The position numbers and the translations under genes are program-made. The notes under the pieces were generated by a model, which did not search any database, was not told where the DNA came from, and was given only the letters and a program-made list of their open reading frames with translations. 64,000 nt of DNA from Klebsiella pneumoniae (GTDB taxonomy: Bacteria; Pseudomonadota; Gammaproteobacteria; Steroidobacterales; Steroidobacteraceae): contig CAMCBU010000001.1 of NCBI GenBank assembly GCA_945873095.1, forward strand, positions 1 to 64,000. The letters run 5' to 3'. Shown here in pieces: positions 57,490-64,000 of the stretch; the stretch's first letter is position 1; each line of letters begins with the position of its first letter.

Positions 57490-58905
57490 ATGAGCATATT
57501 GCGCAACACACTCACCTCACCGCTACCCGAGTTCGAATACGCCATCGACGTCGCCGTGATCGGTGCCGGAGCCTGCGGACTGACCGCGGCGCTCGCGGCC
57601 CGCGATGCCGGTGCGGATGTCCTGGTGTTCGAGCGAGATAAGCGCCCCTGGGGCAGCACCTCGATGTCTTTGGGGGCGGTGTGTGGCGTCGGCTCGAAGG
57701 AACAGCAGCGCCACGGCATCGAGGACTCTGCGGCGGCGTTCGTCGCCGACGTCATGGCGAAAACCGAGCGGCGTGCAGACCTGCGGCTCGCCCGGTTGAT
57801 CGGCGCGCGCAGCGGCGGCGTGCTCGATTGGCTCAACGAGACCCACCAAGTACCGCTCTTACTCGATGCGAAGTGGACCGGCCTTGGGCATTCGTCGCGT
57901 CGCTTGCACATACCACCGGGGCGAAACGGTGAAGAACTGCTCGCGCTGCTGCTCAACGCCTGCGCCCGGGCAGGTGCTGAAGTGGTCACCGAAGCGACCG
58001 TCACTGCGCTGTATGCCGACGAAGCCGATCGAGTCCTCGGCCTGAGGGTCGAGCGCCCCGGCGGCGTCATCGAGAATATCGGTTGCGGCGCCGTCGTGCT
58101 GGCCACCTGCGGCTTCGGCGGCAACGAGTCGATGATCGCGCAGCACATCCCCGAGATGCGCCACGCACGCTACTTCGGTCACGAGGGCAATCGCGGCGAT
58201 GGCATTCTTTGGGGCCTCGCGCTTGGGGCGGCGGCTGCAGACATGACCGCCTATCAAGGCCTCGGAACGCTCGCAGATCCGCAGCAGATCGTCGTGCCGC
58301 ACCCGCTCATGATCGAAGGTGGCTTCCTCGTGAATATCGAAGGCAAGCGCTTCACCCACGAGCTGGCGAACATTTCGGGTATGTGTGTGCCGGTGCTCGA
58401 GCAGCCCGAGGGTCGCGCTTGGGTCATCTTCGACGAACAGCGACACCGTGCTTGCCTCGAACACTCGGTCGAGCAGCGACAACTCGCCGAGGTGGGTGCC
58501 ATCAAGCGCGCCGACGATTGGGCGACACTCGAGCAACTCTGTGGCCTACCCGCCGGCTCGCTCGCTGCCGAAAACGCCGCGATCGATGCTGCGCGTGCTG
58601 CGACCCAAGCGGATCACCTCGGTCGATCATTCAAAGATCTCGCGCCACTACAACCGCCTTTCTGCGCGGTGCGCGTCACGGGCGCGCTGTTTCATACCCA
58701 AGGCGGACTTTGTATCAACGAGCAGGCGCAAGTCGTGCGCGCGGACGACTCTCCGCTGCCGAATCTCTACGCCGGTGGCGGCGCGGCGCGCAGTATTTCG
58801 GGCCCCGCCGTGACGGGTTACTTGCCTGCTGTGGGCCTCAGCATGGCAATCACGCTAGGCGCGATCGCTGGTCGCGCCGCCGCCGCACACCGAATCAGCG
58901 CGTAG
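57490..58905 (+). CDS. Fumarate-reductase/KSTD-type FAD-dependent oxidoreductase
   Basis: A 471-residue flavoprotein of the SdhA/FrdA/3-ketosteroid-dehydrogenase superfamily. The FAD fold starts VAVIGAGACGLTAALAARDAGADVLVFERD; VVLATCGFGGN and the C-terminal NLYAGGGAARSISGP...GYLPAVGLSMAITLG complete it. No signal peptide, so it is probably cytosolic. Introduction or reduction of a C=C bond next to a carbonyl is the family reaction. It converges on a cytochrome b561-c gene, overlapping by 11 bases. Confidence 0.85.
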   Translation: MSILRNTLTSPLPEFEYAIDVAVIGAGACGLTAALAARDAGADVLVFERDKRPWGSTSMSLGAVCGVGSKEQQRHGIEDSAAAFVADVMAKTERRADLRLARLIGARSGGVLDWLNETHQVPLLLDAKWTGLGHSSRRLHIPPGRNGEELLALLLNACARAGAEVVTEATVTALYADEADRVLGLRVERPGGVIENIGCGAVVLATCGFGGNESMIAQHIPEMRHARYFGHEGNRGDGILWGLALGAAAADMTAYQGLGTLADPQQIVVPHPLMIEGGFLVNIEGKRFTHELANISGMCVPVLEQPEGRAWVIFDEQRHRACLEHSVEQRQLAEVGAIKRADDWATLEQLCGLPAGSLAAENAAIDAARAATQADHLGRSFKDLAPLQPPFCAVRVTGALFHTQGGLCINEQAQVVRADDSPLPNLYAGGGAARSISGPAVTGYLPAVGLSMAITLGAIAGRAAAAHRISA

Positions 58906-59989
58906 CGGCTTTCAGGGCCAAGACGATCTGCCGCCGATCTTCGGGATCGGTGATCGCTTTGTAGCGCATGCGATGTCGTCCGCCCAAAAAACGCTCAGGG
59001 TCGGCGATCAACTGCTCGATCGTCTGTTCGTCCCAAACCAGACCGTCACGCCCGGCCGAAACGAACGCTTCGCTGTAGTAGAAACCTGCCGCACTCGCAG
59101 CGCGTCTGCCGAACACGCGATGCAAATTGGGACCGACCGCGTGCGGTCCGTTCGCCTCGAAGCTGTGGCAAAAGCGGCACCACATGAAGTCCTGTTGGGC
59201 CTGACCGCCAAGTGCCACCGGCTCGATCGCATCCGCATACGGATCGACCACCGGCGGCGGGCCTGAGGCGACCAACTGCGCCGAGGTGGTGAACGGCACC
59301 ACACCGAAGATGCGATACGGTGCGTACGCCGCGAGCGCCAACATCGCGACGAAGACCACGGCATGCGCACCCTGCATCGGCAAACTGATGGACGTCGTCC
59401 CCGAGATCGGCAAACGCGGCCCGCTCTCGGATGACCATGGCACGGCGGGCAACCATCGCCACGGCGCGACGCGATAGCGCAAGGACTGCCAAAGACTGGT
59501 CAACACCGCGACACCGAACGCGACGATGATCAGAAAACCCGTGGCACTGTGCAAATAACCGAAGGTGACCGAGAGTCGATAGCTCGCCGGCACGATCGCG
59601 GGCAACGTCACCCAACCGAACCAACTGACTGCGTGCCCTTCGCTCCAAGCGAACAGCGGACCAGTCACGACGAAGGCCGCGAGCGTCCACCACAACAACG
59701 CGACGACACGACGCGCGAACACATCGGCCGCCCGTGGCATGCGGCTTGAAAACAACTCCGCCGGCAAGCGCGCGACCAGCCATGCTCGAATCGACAACAG
59801 GATGAGCAGCGTCAACCCATTCGAGATATGCAGATGTTGCAACGCATCTCGTGCCGCTGTCCCACGTGGCGTCACGCCAACCTTGCTGGATTGGTACATC
59901 TGAAAGAGCACCAACGCAAAGATGGCGACCGAGATCACTCTCAGCCAGAGGCGCTGCGAACGATCGGTGCGCATATCGCTTGGCATCAT
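58895..59989 (-). CDS. Cytochrome b561 domain fused to a c-type cytochrome domain
   Basis: A 364-residue membrane protein. The b561-like part (about 12-230) has four or more helices and candidate haem-b His residues in LQHLHISNG, FGYLHSATG and LPMQGAHA. The C-terminal periplasmic domain has the haem-c site CRFCH at 271-275 followed by GPNLHRVFGRRA and a late Met (HRMRYKA). It could pass electrons from the quinol pool or a periplasmic dehydrogenase to the respiratory chain. Start overlaps the serine hydrolase stop as ATGA. Confidence 0.87.
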   Translation of the reverse strand: MMPSDMRTDRSQRLWLRVISVAIFALVLFQMYQSSKVGVTPRGTAARDALQHLHISNGLTLLILLSIRAWLVARLPAELFSSRMPRAADVFARRVVALLWWTLAAFVVTGPLFAWSEGHAVSWFGWVTLPAIVPASYRLSVTFGYLHSATGFLIIVAFGVAVLTSLWQSLRYRVAPWRWLPAVPWSSESGPRLPISGTTSISLPMQGAHAVVFVAMLALAAYAPYRIFGVVPFTTSAQLVASGPPPVVDPYADAIEPVALGGQAQQDFMWCRFCHSFEANGPHAVGPNLHRVFGRRAASAAGFYYSEAFVSAGRDGLVWDEQTIEQLIADPERFLGGRHRMRYKAITDPEDRRQIVLALKAATR

Positions 59990-61173
59990 GATGAAGCTCC
60001 TTCGTCGGCGGCGCGGATAATCGTATTGATCAACGGTGCATCATCCCAATCGAGCCGCGAGACACCGGTGCGCACGACGATCAAATCTCGCGAGGGAACG
60101 ACGTAGACCCGTTGCCCACCGAAGCCGTCGATGTAGTAAATATCATCAGCCAAAAATTTCTCCGAGTGAAACGCCTTGACGGAATAGTCGTTGTACTTGC
60201 GTTGCCTGCTCGGCGGCGAGCCCAGCCATAGGTGCATACCGAAGTTGGGATTCGTCGAACTTGGCCTCTTCATCGCCATGACCCACTCGCGTGCGACCAA
60301 CTGACGCTCCCCCACCCTGCCATCGGCTGCGAGCAGCAAGCCCACCCGTAACCAGTCGCGCGCGCTCGCAAACAAACAGCAGAAGCCCCGCGGCATGCCA
60401 CCCTCACGATCCATCCATAAGCCCGCTTCCGCGGCACCCAAAGGCTGCCAAAGGCGCGCGGCGAGATAATCGGCATAGCGCTGCCCCGTCGCGCGTTCGA
60501 GCAAAATCAACAGCAGTTGCGAACTGGCATTGTTGTATTCGAAGTCAGTCGCCGGTGCGCGCGAATAACCCAACGACAACACCGCACCCGGCAAGTCGGA
60601 CCCCAGCAATAGTTTGGTGGCCTTCCACGTACCGAAGCGCGGCAACTCGATGCCGCTCTCCATCCGCAGCAAATCCTCAACAGTGATATCGCCTCGTGCA
60701 TCACCCTGCCACTCGGTCAACCAGCGTGACGCCTTGCTATCCATCGATGGAATCACGCCATCGGTGACCGCCGCGCCGATCGCCAGCGCAAGCACCGTCT
60801 TGTGCATCGAGTTCGGATTGGTTCGCGTCGCGGCATCGAATGGCGACCAATATTTTTCGTAGCGCAGCGCACCCCGATGCCACACGAGTAAGGCGACGGA
60901 ACTCGTCTGCGAGGCGAGCGCTTCGGCCGCGGCGAGCGGTTTCGCCGCGAGCGTCGTCGCCTCGGCGGTCGGTATATCATCACCCTGCAGCGCACCCATC
61001 ACGCGTGCCTGCGGCTTCGATAAATGCACGCTGGCCGGTTGATCCAAGGGCTGCCCGAACGCGAGATTGCGCAGCACGGTGGGATCGGCGATCCAGATCG
61101 TCGTCGGCAAGACGATCGCCACCACCAAGACGAGCGCCAGCGTGCCTTTCACCAATCGCCATATCCAACGCAT
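59986..61173 (-). CDS. Class C beta-lactamase-type serine hydrolase
   Basis: A 395-residue protein of the penicillin-binding-like serine hydrolase family. One N-terminal helix (about 8-30) anchors or exports it. The nucleophile motif SxxK is in NSMHKTV, and the YxN-type motif in FEYNNASSQ. GGQRVYVVPSRDLIVVRTG at the end replaces the KTG block. Esterase, amidase or transacylase activity fits as well as lactamase. It lies between a symporter and a cytochrome gene, coupled to both. Confidence 0.87.
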   Translation of the reverse strand: MRWIWRLVKGTLALVLVVAIVLPTTIWIADPTVLRNLAFGQPLDQPASVHLSKPQARVMGALQGDDIPTAEATTLAAKPLAAAEALASQTSSVALLVWHRGALRYEKYWSPFDAATRTNPNSMHKTVLALAIGAAVTDGVIPSMDSKASRWLTEWQGDARGDITVEDLLRMESGIELPRFGTWKATKLLLGSDLPGAVLSLGYSRAPATDFEYNNASSQLLLILLERATGQRYADYLAARLWQPLGAAEAGLWMDREGGMPRGFCCLFASARDWLRVGLLLAADGRVGERQLVAREWVMAMKRPSSTNPNFGMHLWLGSPPSRQRKYNDYSVKAFHSEKFLADDIYYIDGFGGQRVYVVPSRDLIVVRTGVSRLDWDDAPLINTIIRAADEGASS

Positions 61174-62522
61174 CAAACATTCCCTCGCAGCGAGCGCCGC
61201 TGTTGCAATTGTTGGCGTATCTCGGCATGACTCGCCGCATCGATCGGATATCGCCACATGATCAAAATCGGCAACATCAGCAGTACCGCCGGTAACCAAG
61301 CCGCACCAAGCCGCACTCCGAACTCCACCTCGCTCGTCAAGACCTGACTCATGTCTTGGTATCCGAACCACGACACGAAAGCGAGACCGGCGAACAGGCC
61401 GAGCCCCATCCCGAACTTGAATGTCGAGGCGAGAAACGCCATGTGCCCACCCATCTTCGCTGTACCGCTCGCCAACTCGTCCGCATCGACCGCATCGGCG
61501 GTCATGGCAGGCGGCATGATCATCGTGCCGCCATTACCGAAAGCCATCAGCACGTTGGACAGCAACACCGGCCACACCACCGCCGCCGGCACGAAGAAGA
61601 TCGAGATGTAAGCCGCGGCTGTGACCAGATTGGCGAAGCAGTAGGCTCGATGTTTACCAAGGCGCCCTGCGATGGGCACCCACAGCGGCGCAAGTGATAC
61701 CGCCGCAACGGTGTTGACGATCGCAACGGTCAGTACATGTTGCTGCAGACCGAGGGCCTGCGAAATTAGGATGGGTTGGACGCCAAAATAAATACCCATG
61801 GTGAAGCGATCGATCGAATAAGCGATCGCGAGGCGAAGAAACGGCGCATTGCTCGCGAGTATCCCGAGCAACTCACCCCAGCCTGGCGTACGCTCAGCAA
61901 CGGCTTGCTGGGTCGGCACCTTTGCAAAGCACCATAGAATCGCGATCGGCAAAAACACGACGAAGAAGACACCGACCGAGGCCACGATCTGTGCGTAACT
62001 CGGAAACGCGACTCCCTTGAACCAAATCCAGTAGAAAATACCGACGGCGGTCGCACAAAGAAATCCGACGAACGCGCCGCTCTCGCGGTAGCCAGCGATA
62101 CGAGTGCGCTCGGCATAGTCACCCGACAGCTCGCCACCCCAGCTCTGATGCGGCACGTAGATCATCGTCCAACCGGCGTAGAACACCATCAGCCAGAACA
62201 ACAAGTAGAGAGGCGAAGCGCCGAGCGGCGGTTGCAACAGGAACCCCGCGGCGATGATCGACACCGGCATACCGAGCAGCATCCAGAGGCGACGCCGTCC
62301 GAGACGGGACCGCGTTCGATCGGAAAGCGCGCCGATCACCGGATCGATGATCGCCTCCCAAAATCGCCCGACGGCAAAAATGGTCGCCACCGTGAGGGCC
62401 ACCATGCCCACCTCCGGCGAGTAGTAGACCGGCGGCAAAAAGTTGTAGAGCGGAACGAGCATGGCTTGCAGCGCCACGGTCGGCGCCGCGTAGGCCAGCA
62501 ACTGGCTACGGCTGAGTGACAC
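61173..62522 (-). CDS. GPH-family (MFS-type) cation symporter
   Basis: Inner-membrane symporter of 449 residues with about 12 helices. DPVIGALSDRTRSRLGRRRLWMLLGMP is the glycoside-pentoside-hexuronide signature loop. GTG 62522 has GGGGGA three bases upstream. Sugar, uronide or glycoside uptake is typical, although some members carry other compounds. First gene of a coupled three-gene operon with the serine hydrolase and the cytochrome. Confidence 0.88.
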   Translation of the reverse strand: MSLSRSQLLAYAAPTVALQAMLVPLYNFLPPVYYSPEVGMVALTVATIFAVGRFWEAIIDPVIGALSDRTRSRLGRRRLWMLLGMPVSIIAAGFLLQPPLGASPLYLLFWLMVFYAGWTMIYVPHQSWGGELSGDYAERTRIAGYRESGAFVGFLCATAVGIFYWIWFKGVAFPSYAQIVASVGVFFVVFLPIAILWCFAKVPTQQAVAERTPGWGELLGILASNAPFLRLAIAYSIDRFTMGIYFGVQPILISQALGLQQHVLTVAIVNTVAAVSLAPLWVPIAGRLGKHRAYCFANLVTAAAYISIFFVPAAVVWPVLLSNVLMAFGNGGTMIMPPAMTADAVDADELASGTAKMGGHMAFLASTFKFGMGLGLFAGLAFVSWFGYQDMSQVLTSEVEFGVRLGAAWLPAVLLMLPILIMWRYPIDAASHAEIRQQLQQRRSLRGNV

Positions 62523-62734
62523 GAATCCCCCTGTTCAATCCCGCTCCGAAACTAAACGCCCGCTCGCACCGAGGCCGACAACGGCGCACTCGCACCACCA
62601 CCAGATGATCACGCTACGGACAGAAACCCTCATTCGGCGCTAAATCCACCCCTCGGGCAGCGTCCACCCGTTGGACATCATCGGCGGCTCCGGCCTAGAC
62701 TCGGGCAGAGCTGGGGTTTTCAACGGGGGTTGAC
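62523..62734. promoter_or_regulatory. Divergent control region between GPH symporter and IclR regulator
   Basis: A 212-bp gap with no gene. It contains a 15-bp dyad (GTCCA-N5-TGGAC, 62662-62676) and a 9-bp direct repeat CTCGGGCAG (62652-62660 and 62700-62708). The position between a regulator and its likely target operon suggests that transcription of both is controlled here. Confidence 0.5.
62662..62676. promoter_or_regulatory. Putative IclR-type operator dyad
   Basis: A 5-bp perfect inverted repeat, GTCCA and TGGAC, separated by five bases lies 58 bases before the iclR-type start. IclR-family proteins commonly bind short dyads of about this size near their own genes. The match is short, so chance is not excluded. 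Confidence 0.4.
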
Positions 62735-63553
62735 ATGGAATCCACTCGACCGATCCGCGCACTCATTCGCGGACTTGATGCTTTGACGGTTCTCAATCTT
62801 CGCAACGGGGCGACCGTCTCCGAAGTGGCGCAGGAAATTCGCTTACCGCGAACCACCACCTACCGCATTCTCGAAACTTTGAGTCATGCCGGGTTCGTCT
62901 ATCGCGATGCCACGGACGATCGATATCGCCTGACGATCATGGTGCGTGGTCTCTCCGATGGTTACGACGATGAAGCTTGGGTCACGCAGATCGCCCGCCC
63001 GTTCATCCACGATCTTGGCAAGGACATCGTATGGCCGGTGGCGATCGCCTCGCTCTCGGGAACAACCATGATGGTGCGCGAGTCGACCGATCATCGCAGC
63101 CCGCTGGCGGTGGAGCGCTATTCCGCCGGATTTCGCGTGCCGCTGTTGTCGTCATCGTCGGGGCGCGTCTATCTCGCCTTCTCGCCACCGACGCAGCGGG
63201 AGTCGCTGCTCGATATTCTCGGCCGCTCCAACAAGGAAGAGGATGCGCTCGCCCGGAATCGACCAGAACTCATGAAACTCCTGAATGATGTTCGGATGCA
63301 GGGCTACGCCTCGGCCGTTAGGCAGCGTCGGGTGTCCGACGAGATCAGCATGGCCGTGCCGATTTTGATCGATGATCGAGTGTTGGCGGCAGTTAGCATT
63401 CGCTTCAGTGGCACCGCTGTTCCGTTGAAGCTCGGCATTGAGCGTTTCCTGCCGAAGCTGCGCGAGACGGCCAACAAAATCCGTCAGAACTTCGTCGAAC
63501 AGCAACGTGAGACACCGCCGCCACTGCGCGCCGTCGGCAACTCGCGGGGTTGA
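62735..63553 (+). CDS. IclR-family transcriptional regulator
   Basis: A 272-residue DNA-binding regulator. The N-terminal winged helix-turn-helix has RGLDALTVLNLRNGATVSEVAQEIRLPRTTTYRILETL, and the effector domain follows with SSSGRVYLAF, QGYASAVRQRRVSDEISMAVPI and VLAAVSIRF. ATG lies shortly after GGGGGTTG. It is divergent from the symporter operon and two bases before a FAD oxidase gene; both are likely targets, with an aromatic or organic-acid effector as in other IclR proteins. Confidence 0.93.
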   Translation: MESTRPIRALIRGLDALTVLNLRNGATVSEVAQEIRLPRTTTYRILETLSHAGFVYRDATDDRYRLTIMVRGLSDGYDDEAWVTQIARPFIHDLGKDIVWPVAIASLSGTTMMVRESTDHRSPLAVERYSAGFRVPLLSSSSGRVYLAFSPPTQRESLLDILGRSNKEEDALARNRPELMKLLNDVRMQGYASAVRQRRVSDEISMAVPILIDDRVLAAVSIRFSGTAVPLKLGIERFLPKLRETANKIRQNFVEQQRETPPPLRAVGNSRG

Positions 63554-63555
63554 TC

Positions 63556-64000
63556 ATGAACGCCAACGCTGCGATGGAATCGGCCCAAACGGTCTTACTG
63601 CGCCAGTTGCAGTCGTTGCTCGGCTACGAGCACGTCGTGACGGACGCGGCCGAGTGCGAGTTTTATTCGACCGACATCTACCACAGTGGCGAGTCGGCCA
63701 TGGCGGTCGTTCGACCGGGTAGCAGCGCCGATGTTGCGCAGATCGTGCAACTCGCGGTCGCTGCCGGTGTCGCGGTCGTCCCGCGCGGTGGCGGCGCCTC
63801 GTACACGGATGGCTATGCACCCGCCGAGTGCGAGTCGGTCTTGATCGACACCTCGCGCATGGATCGAATCCTCGAGCTCAACGAGCGCGATGGATACGTG
63901 ATCGTTGAGGTGGGTGTGACGTGGGCGAAGCTCAACGAAACTCTCGCCGCAAAAGGACTGCGCACGCCATTCTTTGGTCCCTTCTCCGGGCTCGCCGCCA
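63556..64000 (+). CDS. FAD-linked oxidase, 5' part only (runs off the window)
   Basis: The first 148 residues of a PCMH-type flavoprotein: FYSTDIYHSGESAMAVVRP, VVPRGGGASYTDGYAP, VIVEVGVTWAKLNETLAAKG and RTPFFGPFSGLAA. It is collinear with residues about 1-160 of the oxidase at 55791-57392, sharing FYSxDxYxSG, VVPRGGGxSYTDGY and RTPFxGPxSGL, so the two are paralogues. ATG lies two bases after the IclR gene stop. The remainder lies outside the window. Confidence 0.88.
   Translation, partial: MNANAAMESAQTVLLRQLQSLLGYEHVVTDAAECEFYSTDIYHSGESAMAVVRPGSSADVAQIVQLAVAAGVAVVPRGGGASYTDGYAPAECESVLIDTSRMDRILELNERDGYVIVEVGVTWAKLNETLAAKGLRTPFFGPFSGLAA

Noticed and set aside
1-64000. Search for mobile elements, phage genes, CRISPR arrays, rRNA or tRNA
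   Set aside because: No transposase, integrase, phage, cas, rRNA or tRNA sequence recognised by eye, and no regularly spaced repeats.

Overview
The window is GC-rich, densely packed bacterial chromosome. Most intergenic gaps are a few bases, and 4-base start/stop overlaps (ATGA, GTGA) are common. Gene content points to a Gammaproteobacterium: a fabD-fabG-acpP-fabF-mltG-tmk-holB block, a type II secretion pseudopilin block, a TonB-ExbB-ExbD-ExbD operon, ilvD, and an AlaA-type aminotransferase. A lineage near Xanthomonadales, Nevskiales or Steroidobacter fits, but that is inference. I saw no rRNA, tRNA, CRISPR array, transposase, integrase or phage gene.

Layout. 0.3-3.5 kb: M17 aminopeptidase and ilvD. 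3.9-8.75 kb: tonB-exbB-exbD-exbD followed by two paralogous exported TPR proteins. 8.75-13.4 kb (minus): a six-gene translationally coupled operon of CaiB-type CoA-transferase, isochorismatase-like hydrolase, two-domain VOC protein, and a methyltransferase flanked by two related small proteins. 13.5-23.3 kb (plus, divergent): HMG-CoA-lyase-like enzyme, HyuA/HyuB, a second isochorismatase-like hydrolase, a molybdopterin hydroxylase large subunit, a DASS permease and a small membrane protein. 23.3-26.9 kb: MTA/SAH nucleosidase, an EEP-fold hydrolase and a FadB/FadJ-type fusion. 26.8-32.9 kb (minus): holB, tmk, mltG, fabF, acpP, fabG, fabD. 33-38.3 kb (plus): gspG to gspN. 38.3-45.7 kb (minus): AddA/AddB-like helicase-nuclease pair and an AlaA-like aminotransferase. 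45.9-64 kb: a second catabolic region with a His-tailed cupin, two GSTs, VOC proteins, SDR, an OppBCDF-type importer without a binding protein, a HapK-like protein, two related FAD-linked oxidases, a fumarate-reductase-type flavoprotein, a cytochrome b561-cytochrome c fusion, a serine hydrolase, a GPH-type symporter and an IclR regulator.

How the parts may work together. The 8.75-23.3 kb divergon reads as a catabolic pathway. A molybdenum hydroxylase could make a lactam from an N-heterocycle, HyuAB could open the ring with ATP, the isochorismatase-type hydrolases could cleave the resulting ureido or amide group, the CoA-transferase could activate the acid, and the HMG-CoA-lyase-like enzyme could split it. 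The substrate is not known from sequence. A two-domain VOC paralogue occurs in both catabolic regions (10.6 and 48.0 kb), and FAD-oxidase paralogues occur twice in the second, so the regions may handle related compounds.

Best candidates for something undescribed: the methyltransferase bracketed by two copies of a small DPAID-motif protein family; the TonB/ExbBDD operon extended by twin exported TPR proteins; the HyuAB/dual-amidohydrolase/Mo-hydroxylase divergon; and the binding-protein-less Opp-type importer inside a GST/SDR/VOC/FAD-oxidase gene array.
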